The notes beneath the pieces are model-generated. The model was not told the origin of the DNA and did no database searches. It saw only the letters and a program-made list of their open reading frames with translations. Position numbers and translations under genes: made by a program. Positions 41,722 to 53,370 of a DNA stretch of 64,000 nt are shown here, one piece after another. Where the stretch lies: assembly GCA_033557465.1 (NCBI GenBank), contig CM066044.1:196160184-196224183 (forward strand). Reading direction: 5' to 3'. The stretch comes from Ichthyophis bannanicus. Taxonomy: Eukaryota > Chordata > Amphibia > Gymnophiona > Ichthyophiidae. The first letter of the stretch is position 1; each line of letters starts with the position of its first letter.

Positions 41722-43389
41722 TGGGGGGGGGGGCGGAGTCTTGGTCAAGATGGCGGCAGCTGCTGTGTCGGTGTAAGCGCGTTTTTTCTTTCTCCACTCT
41801 GATGGGTAAGAAGCGCAAAGGGAAGGGGTCGGTTGTGTCCTCTCACCCGCCCCCTACCTCGACGCCGATTTCTTCAGGCCCTATGGATTTGTTTGTTTGT
41901 CGCGCTGACCGAGCGCTGGCAGAAGGGGATGAGTCCTGGGCTGGAAAGACGCCAGAGTCGGGTGGCTCGGTGTCTCTCTCCGGTATATCTCTCTCCCCTG
42001 AGAGACCGGCAACGAAGGTGACTCGTGGACAGCCCTTACCAGAGGTGTTCCTGGAGCTTAGCTCCCCTCCGAAGATGGGGGAAGACAGAGGCTTGGTGGG
42101 ACCAGGAACAGAGGGACGGCGAGTTCGGGGGAATGCCGCCGTTGGGCTGCACGAGTCAGAATCATCAGCGGTGCAGAGTGATGAAAGGCCCGTGGGTCAG
42201 CAGTTCGTGGCTGATGCCCGAGGACTACCGCGGGAAGCAAGATTGGAAGCAGGTCATGTGGAAATCGTGGATACTGTGTTGGGGCAACAGTTTACACTTC
42301 AGCGTCCTGAAACCTTTACATTGGAAGCTATTTGGCAGGCTATTCTCTCTCTGGGGGAAGCGATGGTCCAAAGGGAGTCTTTTTTGGAGAGAAAAGTGGA
42401 TAATCATGCCCATGCTATGGAAGACTTGCAACAAAAAGTTTCTGTTTTCCATCCAGAAGTGACTATCTACAACAGAAGGTGCAGTCTTTGGAAGAACAAG
42501 CTGATGCCTTTAGAAAGAACTTTCTATTTACACAAGTTAAGTTGGAGCAATTGGATAATTCTTCTCGGATGAATAATCTTCGTTTAATTAATTTTCCTAG
42601 AATCATGTCTGTATCCCCAAAAGAAATGTTTCGGTTATATCTAGAAGAAGTTCTAGGGGTGTCCTCTGAGTTAATCCCACCTCTGGTTAGAGTATATTAT
42701 CTGCCTAAGGCTAAAATAATGACGGGTGAGGGTATGCTAGAGGGCACTCAGAAACAAGATAATATTCTAAATGTGACGGAGTTGCTGGAGAAATCTGAAT
42801 GTGAAAATCCTATTCCCTCCACATTATTGGTAACCTTCGCCCTCCTATCTGATAGAGTGTGGCTGTTGAAGCTTTTTTTTAGAAAAAGGAATATACCATT
42901 TAAAGGTTTAATAGTTAGAGTGTATCCCGATTTAGCTAGGGCTACACAGAAGCGTTGGAAAGAGTTTCTCTTGTTGCGCCCGGGTATTCTTCAGTTGGGT
43001 GGTATGTTTTTTCTCAAGCATCCATGTAAATGTCTGGTTAAGTATAATTCAATTTCTTATATTTTTTATGAACCTTCCCAACTTACTGCTTTCATAAATG
43101 GTAGGCGTTTGGAGTCCTCGTCTGGGGCCTCTCTTCTCATGAATTTATCTGTCAGTGTTAGCAGCTGCGTATGATTTCTTTGCATATATGGTTTAATGTT
43201 ATTAGATTGATCTCTGTCCCCCTCAATTGTGGGCTATGTGGAAGATGCCTTTGTCTCGAATCAGAGTTGCTGTTAATTTATTTCTATATGTTTAATTTTC
43301 TTGGTATATCTTCCTGTTTCTTCAAGAATGCTGATGTAACTTCTTGATACTTTGTAAAATGCTATAAAATATAATAAAAGAAAAAAAAG
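41722..43389 (+). mobile_element. L1-like ORF1-only retroposon (HAL1-like organisation)
   Basis: This 1.67-kb unit starts with a G-run, GCGGAGTC and TTGGTCAAGATGGCGGCAGC, like the YY1-site start of L1 5' UTRs. It encodes one L1 ORF1-type protein, and then ends with AATATAATAAAAG and an A-run at 43372-43389. TAGTTTT flanks it (41715-41721 and 43390-43396), a plausible target duplication. No endonuclease or RT follows ORF1, so it resembles the mammalian 'half-L1' arrangement, which is mobilised in trans. Confidence 0.75.
41802..43174 (+). pseudogene. L1-like ORF1 protein with one frameshift
   Basis: The start at 41802 gives MGKKRKGKGSVVSSHPPPTS, a basic then disordered N-terminus. A coiled-coil-like stretch with many Leu/Glu (SLGEAMVQRESFLERKVDN) runs to about 42460. 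After one frameshift there the frame continues QSLEEQADAFRKNFLFTQVK, then the RRM-like core SSRMNNLRLINFPR. The C-terminal domain includes VRVYPDLARATQKRWKEF. Order coiled coil, RRM, C-terminal domain is that of L1 ORF1p, an RNA-binding trimer. It ends at 43174, close to the element's poly-A. Confidence 0.8.
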
Positions 43390-43779
43390 TAGTTTTGTAT
43401 CCCTTTGAAGTCTGAAGTTTGATGTTTGGTGATAATAGCTTTTCTGATGGTCTCAGGCAGCTCTCTTGTCTTCACCATTGTGAAAATGGAACAGGGAATG
43501 AATTTAGCTATTTTAAACATTAGAGCCATCATTCATTGGTTGATTGAAGTCATGTGAGTACTGACAATCACAGGTGCATCTAATATTACTGCAATGGGAA
43601 TGTGGTTCTTCTGTTCAAACAAATTTATAAGTGTGCCAATGATCATGTCCTGGCAATGTCCCAGTTTTTATACTATTTCCTACTATTTCCTTTTTTAAAT
43701 TGGCCTTGTTTTATTTGATTCCATTTGTGTGTCATGTGTGCAAACACGCAACCCTCCACTGCCTCAGAAGAATTCAAGT

Positions 43780-43872
43780 TATTAATGTCCCCGTTTAATG
43801 TACATTACCAAGTTTAAGTTACAATGTAAACCGCTTTGACTAAAATGATTAAGCAGTATAAAAAAAAAACAG
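43780..43872 (+). repeat. LINE 3' tail (L2/CR1-like)
   Basis: The segment TTACAATGTAAACCGCTTTG with AAGCAGTATAAAAAAAAAAC is a LINE 3' end in plus orientation, related to the ACCGC/GCGGT tails elsewhere in the window. Its 5' limit is uncertain. Confidence 0.55.
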
Positions 43873-45210
43873 TTAAATATATAGTCCAAAACCATTTCAC
43901 GTTTTTTAAGGAGTTATTGGACATTAAGGGGTTTAACTGCAAGGGTGCCAGTAATGTTTACCATAACTGTAGGTATGCCTGGTGCAGAATCTTTTTGAAA
44001 GAGGATTTCCTGAAAAGGCAGTGTTAGTCTTAAAATAGAGACTAAACACTGCTTAATGTTCATGCTGTGAAGGTTAATGACGTCAGACTGAACATATTGG
44101 GAGTCTGTAGAGGGGCAAAGTTACAAGTCCTGTTTTGAAAAAAACTAATTCTGTCAAAGCCAATATGGTGTTACAGGAATAAATGGTTCTTGATCACTAC
44201 TTGAAATTTATGCAGGGTTTTCACTATGAGCAAAATGGGGGAAGGAGGAACAACATCTACAGAAGAGATTAAGTTCAGGAATTGCCACTATGCCTGGGGT
44301 AGGCAACTGGAGGACAGAAGGCTTGAGCAGGAGAGAAGTAGCTTTAAGTTCTTGCTCCATTTAGTTCTGTACCCTCATAGTGGCGCCCTGTTTTATATAT
44401 TGTTATAAACTTGGTTAACATAGGCAACATATACTTGGATGTACTTAACCCAGATCTTTATTGCATCTCTACAGAGGTGAAGTGGTTTCAGCCCATTGAT
44501 GACAAACTGGGCCACTTTCTTAAATCAAGATTAATGAGGCTCCAAAGCAGATGAACAGAAATTCAGGAGGAATGGCTTGGTGTTCCAGTTGACTGATGGA
44601 GAAAACTTCCTTGAGAATAACCATGTTCAATGCATATAAAGCTCCTTATTTAGGGCTGGCTGGATCTGTGGTTAGAAGTCAGCATTCCACTGCAGACAAG
44701 AAAACACTGGCTGTGAGGTTGGACCTTGAATGTCCAGCACTGCAGCAGTTTGAAGATGAGGCCACAGAGACAAATGACAGAAAAGGGTTAAATAGATAGG
44801 CTCTTATTGCAATAGATTCCATTGGAATTTGGGGTTCCAACTATGCTGGTGCTATGGCCTGGGACACCAATCCCTCTCCTTGATACTCTGTGCACTGCCC
44901 CTGATTTGTAAGCATCAGGGTGCATTTGTCGTATTTACAATCGCAGAAAGGGGACTGTATCGACAACTGTAGGCATGTTGACCACCTTTAAGTAGGTCCT
45001 GATCATCACTGCAAGCAGAATTTATATGTTGCAGCCAAGTGACATCAAGGACTGTAAGCTGCCCACTGGCAGAAAAACCTGCGCCTGCATTGCGTCCAAA
45101 AGAGCACCAATAAAAGACAAAAATAAATAAAGCGTCTGTAGAGTGCAAGGTAAATTCCTGAAAATTGCTAATGGTGAAAAGTTCAGGAGTCCTGTCCCAT
45201 TCCTGAGAGA
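43873..45210. other. Unassigned intronic sequence
   Basis: About 1.3 kb without a recognisable element. The frame at 44596-44799 (67 codons) has no similarity that I can name and no splice-site support. No XPO6 exon was found here. Confidence 0.5.
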
Positions 45211-47800
45211 TAAAGTGACATTTTACTTACTGGATAATGCCCTTTCCTGGAGATCTGGCTAGACCAGTCCAAACAAGTGTGTGTTGTGTTCCCCTACCAG
45301 CAGAGGCTGAGACAGAAGAAAAATTGAGAGGTTTCTTATGACTTCATCCTATTACAGCTGATGCAATTAGAGGCACACACCAGTATTCATACCCAAGCTA
45401 TGGTTAAGGACCCATGACTGCATACAACCTCAATGAGGTTAACAAAGATCAACAGAATAAGGAACTATAACTATGTACACAACACAAAAATCGCAATAAG
45501 AAAAAAAAAAATAAAATAAAGAGGGGGAGGGGGTGGGACAAACAACCTTTATCAATAAAGATCCATGACAAGAAGAAAATAAAATGGGGTAATTTAAAAA
45601 AAAGCAGAATGGAAAGTTTATTCAGCCTGACACGGCCATGTTTCGGCACAGTCTGCCTGCATCAGGGGCACAAATCTGAACAGGTCTGTCAAGAGGATTA
45701 TGGGCCCACAGGGCCAAATCACAGAAAATATAGCAGATCATAGGGGTGGTTCCTGGACTGGTCTAGCTGGACATTATCCTATAAGTAAAATGTCAGCTTC
45801 TATATCATCTTGCTAGACCAGATCAGACAAGCAGGATGTACAAAAGCTATCACTCAACTGGGCAGGAGGAAGACATGGCAACCTTCAAAATCTCTGCACC
45901 AAATGCCATGTTTGCCCGAGCATGGACATCCAACAGGTAATGCTTGACAAAAGTGGAAAGTGATGACCAAATTGCTGCCTGACAAAATGTCTAAGGAAGT
46001 GACCAAGTTATGCTCCACCCAGGAGGAAGCCTGCACGCGGGTGGAATGCACATGCATACCCTCCGAGACCAGCTGATTCTGCAACAGATAGGTCAAGGCT
46101 ATCACCTCCTTTATCCAGTGGCCCAGGTTAGACACTGTGGTTGTGTCACTTTTGCGTGGGCCTGCAAAAAAAAAAAAAAGAACAAAAAGCCTGTTTGATT
46201 TTTGGAAGGAGTTAGTGACCCTAAGGTACTGAAGCACCCCTCTTGACATCCACTAGGCAAAGGTCCTTAACCTTTCCCTGGAACTGGTTCCTTTGGAAAG
46301 AAAGGCAAACAGACCACCTGCTTGACATGAAGAGACACTACTTTAAGCAAGAAGGAAAAAGCTGAATATACACAGCCTCTTCTGAGAATGACAGATAGGG
46401 ATCTCAGCATGACAAGGTCTGCAACTCCAAGATACGTCTCACTGAGCAGACTGCAACCAAGGCAGCGGTCTTGATGGGCAAATCCCTAAAATTAGCCCTC
46501 AAGGGCTCAAAAGGCTCAGACATTAACATTTGCAGAACTAAGTGGAGATTCCACAAAGGGGAGTACGTAAGTATCATACTCCCTGAAGGAAATGGGGCAT
46601 ATCTGGGTGCAAAGCCACAGGAGTTCCCCCCTCCCCCACCAGCCCCCAGAGGGACACTGGGTCAGTAAACTTATTATAATAGATGCTTCAGTGCTCGGGC
46701 CAGTGACTAACTAGCAGCACCAATTGTGCACATGAAAACAAGCACTTAGATGATGCCCTTTCATTTCAGTCATCGGCACCAGATGGCCTCATCAAAGTGT
46801 ATAAAATAACTATCAACCTCACCTAAGTTTCAGGTGAAATTACCCTACTCAAATCTCCAAACAGAAGGACACTTTGATGAGGCCATCCAGTGCCGATGAC
46901 ACCAGCCCAGACTCTCCAGAAACTGCATCACTTGGGTCGACACTAGATATGCTTCCAACAGCAACCTGACTTAGATAAGCCAGTCGTCCAGGTATGGACA
47001 ATTATCTTAGTGAACTTCCTCAGGGTGGTGGAGAGACTGAAGGGGATAGCGATGAGCTGAAAGTGAGAGAAGAGAACTGAAGCAGAGAAAGCGCTGCTGA
47101 TCCTCAAGAATGGGAATATAGAAATAGGCTTCTGCCATATCTAGCGACAAAAAAATCCTGCTGAACCATCCATATGTTCCATCTCAGCTTTTCCATGTGA
47201 AAGAGAAAGGTCCTCAGGTAAGCATAGACACCATTGAGATAAAGGATTGATATGGAATACCGGCTCTTGCCTCTTTCATTAGACAGCACTGGCAAGACAG
47301 CCTGGAGGCTGAGGAGTCTGTTCAGGGTGGCTTGGACAGCAGTCTTCTTGGCCGCAGACCCACATGGAGACATGGCATTTAGGATCCCTGCATTCCAGCA
47401 TGTAGCTGCATTGAAGGTCTAGCACCCAGCGGTCTGATGTCACTCGGGCTCATTCCTGGTAGAAAAGGCAGAGTCTGCTGCCCACTTGGAATAGGCCCCA
47501 AAACCCTCACTGTTTCTGGCAAGAGAAATTGGACCTGTAAAAAGGAGGTCCACAAGCCCCACAAAAGGACAAGAGTGGGAGAGCGCTGAAGGAAGGAAAA
47601 GAAAGCTTTCCCAGGCAATACTTCTGGGAGTCCCAGGAATCCTGGTACCAGGAACAAGGATAATCTGAGGACTACAGAGGAAGAAGATGGGTCAGACTCT
47701 TTCTAAAGACCTTTGGGCCTATCCTCCAGAAGACTGATGTTTGGATTCTCCCAACTCCTTGACCAGCTTCTCCAAGTCCAAGTTACAGCAAGTTATTAGG
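45211..47800 (-). mobile_element. DIRS-type relic, family E
   Basis: Low-coordinate end: inverted repeats TGGCTAGACCAGTCC (about 45260) and GGACTGGTCTAGCTGGACAT (about 45755) bracket a terminal unit of about 600 bp. Minus-strand coding traces are YR with MHVHSTRVQASSWVEH (near 46020), an RT remnant around AAGCCAGTCGTCCAGGTATG (46977, the YLDDW region), PVLSNERGKSRYSISILY near 47260, and a gag end reading LVKELGES near 47760. Everything is frameshifted and internally deleted; the 5' end is missing. It is more related in layout to family D than to A or B. Confidence 0.75.
46769..46900. repeat. 32-bp inverted repeat inside family-E relic
   Basis: GTCATCGGCACC at 46769-46780 through CATCAAAGTGT at 46800 is the near-perfect inverse of 46869-46900 (ACACTTTGATGAGGCC to GTGCCGATGAC). 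The loop is 68 bp. It could be a small MITE-like insertion in the relic. No clear target duplication was seen. Confidence 0.7.
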
Positions 47801-48150
47801 CCTTAAAAAATAGATTCATTAAGTCCTTGCAGTTTACCTTGAGGTGAATACTAAAAGTCCTTTATACTTATTAGGTATAACTGTATCAGTTCAAATATCC
47901 CTATTCCCCTAGCAACTTTACATAACTAAACAAATTTAAAAGATTTATTTTAGCTAAGATGCAGACAGCAGTCCAGCAGCTTTCCAGTCTTCTGTACCAA
48001 GCGTTACATGTATGATTTTCTTCCAGTTGGTGAGAGGTCTTGTATGTGGCACTAAGTGCAAAGAGCTCTTTGCTCTCAGGGAGCAATCCGATTTCTTGAG
48101 GCTAAAGTAGCAGATCATGTGAAAGGAAAGCATCGCCATAGTGTGGCGGG
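47801..48150. other. Unassigned sequence
   Basis: AT-rich DNA between the family-E relic and the CR1 ORF1. No similarity recognised. Confidence 0.45.
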
Positions 48151-48871
48151 AAGTGATCCTGTAGCTAGGACCCGTCCTCTAGGGGATTAATACCCTCATG
48201 CACCAAAGATCTCTCTCCAGGGCCATGTGTCCATGAGGGAAGGGTTAGAATGGCCATTATAGTTGGCAATTTGATCTTTAGGCATGTAGATAGCTGGGAG
48301 GCTGGTGGAAGTGAGGATCACCTAGCAACAATGCCTACCTGGTGCAAAGGTAGAGGACCTCATGCGCCACCTAGAGAAGGGTTTTAGACAGTGTTGGGAA
48401 GGAGCCTGCTGTCTTGGTACATGTTGGTATCAATGACATAGGAAAATGTGGGAAAGTTGGTTCTGTAAGCCAAGTTAAGGCTTTTAGGTAGAAAGCTGAA
48501 ATCCAGAACTTCCAAGGTAGCGCTCTCAGAAATGGATTTCAGTTCCATGTGCAGGACCCAAGAGGTAGGCAGAGTTCTGGAGTCTCAATGTGTGGATGTG
48601 ACAAAGGTGCAAGAATGGAGGTTTTGGATTTGTTAGGAACTGTTCAACATTTGGGGGTGGGAGGTGGGACTTTTCTGAAAGGATGGACTCCACCTTAACC
48701 AGGGTGGAACCAGGCAGTTGGCATTAACCTTTAAAAAGGAGATGGTGCAGCTTTTAAATTAGATAACAGGGAAAGCTGACAGTCGCCCAAGACCGCATGG
48801 TTTGGAATTATGTATCCTTCAAGGATACTAGCAAACAGGGAAATCAGAGTATCCTGATAGAGTGGTCCTAA
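48151..48871 (+). pseudogene. CR1 LINE ORF1, esterase-like region
   Basis: The plus strand reads IVGNLIFRHVDSW (block I, where GDS is expected), LVHVGINDIGKCGK (block around the GTND motif) and GLHLNQGGTRQLALTFKKEM (the H-containing last block). These are SGNH-hydrolase motifs of the esterase carried by ORF1 of many CR1 elements. The catalytic Ser position is lost (GDS to GNL), and frames shift between blocks. The start of the element is not resolved. Confidence 0.7.
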
Positions 48872-49345
48872 TCTTTATCTTTATTAAGAAACTTAATATA
48901 CCGCTCATACTGAAAGCATTTGAGCGGTTTACAAACAAATTTTAAAACTGCTGGGAAATCGAAAGGAACGACAATTCATGGCAGACAGGAAAGAAGAGAT
49001 AGACAGATAAGAACAGGTAGGGATGGGGGTGGGAGATGAGGCAGGGAGTATCAGCGAGGGGGCAGTGATAGTGGAGTGGAAGGAAAAGGGAGGTCATATG
49101 CACTACAAAATAGGTGAGTTTTTAACCTTGATTTAAATGTTTTATATGAGGTTTCTAAGTGGAGGACAGTGGGAAGTGAGTTCCAGAGCCGGGGACCCAA
49201 GAAAAAAAAAAAGCTGAGGAGCATGTGGACTCAAGATGGGCCTGGGATGGGGAGGGGAGAAAAAGACGATTAACATGGATTGACCTAAGGGAACGATGAG
49301 GTGAATGAAGGCGAATCAATAAAGCTAAAAGCAACCCAGGTGCCT
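48872..49345 (-). repeat. L2-like LINE 3' end, variant family, inserted in CR1
   Basis: It opens with TCTTTATCTTTATTAAG, then ATACCGCTCATACTG and TTTGAGCGGTTTACAAACAA. This is the same layout as the L2 tails at 17840 and 36773 but with a different stem sequence (CCGCTCA/TGAGCGG). The region extends to about 49345, where CR1 text resumes. The body carries no frame that I can assign. Confidence 0.65.
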
Positions 49346-49612
49346 TTAAGAAAAATAAGAGCTGAAAGATCCCAAATTAATCCTGTCAGACTGTTAATAT
49401 TAGCAAAAAAACCCTTTGAAATGCCTGTATGCAAATTCTAGAAGGTGGAGGGCTGGCTCTATATGTTTAAGAGGGCATAGAATCAAACAGGATAAAGGAT
49501 ATGCAGGAAACTAAACACTATAGAATCTCTGTGGATAGAAATTCCATGTAAAAAGGGGAAGGGAATGGCAGTGGGGGGTGTATTACCGTCCACCTGGACA
49601 GAATGGACAGAC
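49346..49612 (+). pseudogene. CR1 LINE ORF2 endonuclease, 5' segment
   Basis: Ends with YYRPPGQNGQT, the conserved Y-R-P-P motif of the CR1 apurinic-type endonuclease. The frame resumes without loss at 60501 (DEMLTEIRGAS), so the intervening DIRS inserted here exactly. Confidence 0.8.
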
Positions 49613-50046
49613 AGCACAGTTACTTACCTGTAACAGGTGATCTCTGGGAACAGCAGGAATAAGTCTTCACATATGGGTACGTCGGTACCGACGGAGCCTG
49701 CGCGGGAACGCTCCCCAGCGTCCAATCAGAAAGCTTTTGGGAGCATCCCTCAGCGCCTGCGTGCTGCCTTCCCGCCTTTCCAACTGTCTCACCTCAGTTG
49801 AGTTTTATAGCTGAGACAAAGAGAGAGAGGAAAGGAAAGATAGAGAGATACAACTCCTAGGGGAGGTGGGTGGGTTGTGAAGACTTATTCCTGCTGTTCC
49901 CAGAGATAGCGTAGTTACTCACCTGTAACAGGTGTTCTCCAGGAGCAGCAGGAATCAGTCCTCACTTATGGGTGACGTCGGCGCCGACGGAGCCCTCGCG
50001 GAGCAATTTTCCCCAGCTTTCAAAGAAAGCCTTTGGGAATTGCAGC

Positions 50047-50088
50047 GCGCATGCGCGGTCGTCTTCCCGCCCGAGGGTGCCATCTTAG
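50047..50088. promoter_or_regulatory. NRF1-like and YY1-like motifs, 3' terminal repeat of family B
   Basis: GCGCATGCGC at 50047-50056 is the core of the palindromic NRF1 site. GCCATCTTAG at 50079-50088 is the inverse of an AAGATGGC YY1-type site. Both are repeated in the partner terminal repeat. Function as promoter elements is inferred from motif and position only. Confidence 0.4.
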
Positions 50089-50415
50089 CCAGTCAGATGA
50101 CATAGCTAAAAAAGACAGCATAAAAATTTGCAAAAAGAACATAAGCAGACGATTGCAACTCCAAGGGGAGGAGGGAGGGTAGTGAGGACTGATTCCTGCT
50201 GCTCCTGGAGAACACCTGTTACAGGTGAGTAACTACGCTTTCTCCAGGACCAAGCAGGAAGTCAGTCCTCACTTATGGGACTCCCAAGCTCAAGGCTACC
50301 GGAGACCCTAAGCACAAAAATGAGCTCCCTCTAGCTCAGCAGCACAGAAGGATAGAATCTTCGCTGAATTATCACCCACCGGTAGCCCACATCCGGGATG
50401 GAGGGTAGGAGTTGC

Positions 50416-51650
50416 TCAGACCTCAAAGAGATTACGGAGGACTGCCTGTCCGAAAGCACTGTCCCTACGGGACTCCCTCTCGAGACAGTAATGGACCGCA
50501 AAAGTCTGGCTCGAAGACCAAGTAGCGGCCCGGCAGATGTCTGCCAGCGGAACAGAGCGGAGGTAAGCCACTGACGTAGCCTTTGCCCGAACGCAATGAG
50601 CCGTGACTCGGGTTTCTAAGGAGAGTCCGGCTGCCCCATAAGCCCAAGAGATACAGTCCGCAACCCAGATGGACAGAGTACGCTTGGAGACCGGGAGCCC
50701 CAATTTATTGGGGTCAAAAGAGACAAAAAGCTGAGCAGCTTTACGGTGCTCCCGCGTACGGTCAAGGTAGAAGTTCAAAGCCCTTCTACAGTCCAGGGTA
50801 TGGAGGACCGTTTCAGCTCGGCTGGAGTGTGGTCTGGGAAAGAAGGTTGGAAGTACCACCTCCTGATTGATGTGAAAAGGGGAGACCACTTTAGGCAGAA
50901 ATTTTGGGTGAGTCCGTAGGACTACCCTATTTTTGTAGAACCTAGTGTAAGGGGGATCAGACACGAGGGCCTGCAATTCACTTACGCATCTAGCGGAAGT
51001 GAGGGCTATCAAGAACAGTGTTTTCCAAGACAGAAAACGGAGAGAACAGGTAGCCATAGGTTCAAAAGGCGGACAGGTGATCCGCTGCAAAACCACATTC
51101 AGGTCCCATTCAGGCGCTGGCGGCCGCAGAGGTGGTTTAAGTAGAAGGAGACCTCGGAGAAACCTCGCTACGAGAGGGTCGCTTGAGAGAGGTCTACCGT
51201 CCACCGGCACATGATGTGCCGAAAGAGCACTGAGGTGAACTTTGACGGAGTTGGACTTAAGTCCCAGATTAGAGAGTTGTAGCAAGTACTGCAAAATCAC
51301 CGACACCGGGCAGGAGAAGGGATCCTGAGACTGTTGGGTACACCAGACTGCAAAGCGACGCCATTTAAGGGCGTAGCATTTGCGGGTAGAAGGCCGTCGC
51401 GAAGCTAAGACGACCTCCTCCACCTCCGCCGGCAGGAGAAGGGGAGCAAGGACTACCCTCTCAGCAGCCAGGCCATGAGGTTGAGAGACCTGAGGTTGGG
51501 GTGCAGTAGGGACCCCTGATCCTGAGTGAGGAGATCCGGTTGTACCCCCAGAGGGATTGGATCCTCCACCGCCAGTTGCAGGAGGAGCGGAAACCACGGC
51601 TGCCTGGGCCAGCGAGGGGCCACCAGGATCATGAAGGCTTTGTCTCAGAG
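50416..51650 (-). pseudogene. DIRS tyrosine recombinase (family B), catalytic Arg replaced
   Basis: The YR domain is open without stop from ASRRPSTRKCYALKWRRFAV (about 51420) to the end (GQAVLRNLFEV). The frame continues upstream through the RT-RNase H overlap as far as 53784. Motifs: TSARCVSELQAL, VVSPFHINQEVVLP, TAHCVRAKATS (H-x-x-R) and FAVHYCLERESRRD (Tyr). The Arg found in RISEL of families A and D is Cys here (codon TGC, consistent with CpG decay), so the protein is probably inactive although the frame is intact. Confidence 0.8.
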
Positions 51651-53370
51651 AACCTTGAAAAGAGTCCGAGAGACTAGCGGGATGGGAGGGAAAGCGTACA
51701 GAAGGCTCCCCGACCATGAGATCAGAAAAGCGTCCGCCGCAACCCGAAGGGGGTGTGGCTGACGAGAGCAGAAGCGAGGAAGCTGCCGGTTGTGAGGACT
51801 GGCAAAGAGATCCACCGTGGGGAGGCCCCACTTGAGGAAGAGCTTCTGAACTACCAAGGGATCCAGACGCCACTCGTGCGGCTGGAGGACCCTGCTGAGT
51901 TTGTCCGCAAGGCAATTTTCTTGGCCCGGGAGATAAACTGCCTTGAGGAGAATGCCGTGACTGACGGCCCAAGAGCAGAGCTTCTGTGCCTCCCGGCAGA
52001 GGAGGAAGGAGCCCGTGCCCCCCTGCTTGTTCACGTAGAACATGGCAACTTGATTGTCCGTCTGGACAAGGACGGACTGGTGGGAAGTCAGGTGGGAGAA
52101 GGCCTTGAGAGCTAGGCGGATCGCCCTGAGCTCCAGGAAGTTGATCTGCTGAGCAGACTCCCACGTGGTCCAGAGGCCCTGAGTACGTGCCCCTTGGCAA
52201 TGTGCTCCCCAGCCCAGGAGGGATGCAACTGTGGTCAGCACCCGGGTCGGCTGAGGTGACTGGAAAGGCATTCCGAATATCAAGTTCGGCTGCCGGAGCC
52301 ACCACCGGAGAGACGAGATCAGCGGCTCGGAGACGCGCACTAGGTCTGCTAGGCCGCCTGTGGCTTGTCGCCACTGCTGGCGGAGACACCATTGAGCAGA
52401 CCGCATATTCAGGCGGGCATTGGGGGTCACATGGACGGTGGAAGCCATATGGCCGAGTAGTCTCAGGAAGCGCCTGGCGGAGACCAGGGGCTGGCTGCGA
52501 AAGCGGTCGGCTAGGTCCAGGAGCCGCTGAGCCCTGTCGAGCGGTAGGTATGCTCGCGCCTGAGGAGTGTGCAGTCTTGCGCCGATGAACTCGAGATCCT
52601 GTGAGGGGAGCAAAGTGGACTTTGCGAAGTTTATAACAAAGCCCAAGTGCTGCAGAAGAGTCACCGTGCGGCGCGTGGCGTCGGTGACCTCCCGAGCGGA
52701 CGCTGCTCTGATGAGCCAGTCGTCGAGGTACGGAAAGACAGAGGCCGTGAAGCCGGAGATGGGCCGCCACCACCGCGAGACATTTTGTGAAGACTCGCGG
52801 TGCGGAGGACAGGCCAAAGGGCAGTACTCTGTACTGGTAATGATTTCCTGCCACCACAAACCGTAGGTATTGGCGGTGGCTTGGGTGGATGAGGATGTGC
52901 GTGTAGGCATCCTTTAGATCCAAGGAGCATAGCCAATCTCCCTGCTGGAGGTAGGGCAGAAGGATTCCAAGGGTAAGCATTTTGAACTTCTCCCGCACAA
53001 GGAACTTGTTGAGGTTGCGCAAGTCCAGGATGGGTCTGAGGCCCCCTGTTCTCTTTGGTATCAGAAAATACCTGGAATAAAAGCCTTGACCTCTCAGGTG
53101 GTGTGGCACCGGTTCCACCGCCTGTTCCTGCAGAAGACCTGCTAACTCCTGAAGGAGTAATTCCCTGTGCAGAGGGGGTCGCGGAGGTTCTCCCGGAAAA
53201 TAGGAGGGAGGAACCTGGTGGAAGTGGAGAAGATAGCCTTCTCGCACGACTTGAAGCACCCAGGCAGCTGCGGTGACGCTGGACCACCTGTGGGCGAAGT
53301 GAACCAGCCGGCCACCGGTGCTGGGAGGAACCAGCGGGGGGGGAAAGGCTATGCTGTGTGAGTCAAAAAC
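51651..53370 (-). pseudogene. DIRS RT-RNase H (family B)
   Basis: RT begins near 53370 and reads RPILDLRNLNKFLVREKFKM, CSLDLKDAYTHILIHPSH and LPFGLSSAPRVFTKCLAVV. A small deletion in a GT repeat near 52740 then shifts the frame, and VFPYLDDWLIRAAS continues in the 52910-51645 frame. RNase H follows with VLTTVASLLGWGAH, FLELRAIRLALK and DNQVAMFYVNKQGG. The first catalytic Asp of RNase H (TTDAS in other copies) is Val. The RT active site is kept. No methyltransferase domain was recognised. Confidence 0.85.

Larger units (their letters stand above)
40553..43660 (-). mobile_element. Tc1/mariner-like DNA transposon, split by an L1-like element
   Basis: The left end begins after TA with CAGTTGTAGTCAACATTATT and GGCACTC, a Tc1-type terminal repeat. 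On the right, GTGTGCCAATGATCATGTCC near 43637 is a decayed inverse of it, so the right end is approximate. Between them lies a degenerate minus-strand transposase. Removing 41722-43389 rejoins the transposon text (AATAGTTTT ... TAGTTTTGTA), so the L1-like element is the younger one. Confidence 0.75.

Noticed and set aside
44596..44799. Possible XPO6 or other exon
   Set aside because: The frame has no recognised similarity and no convincing splice-site pair. XPO6 neighbours of the 66-codon exon could not be matched here.
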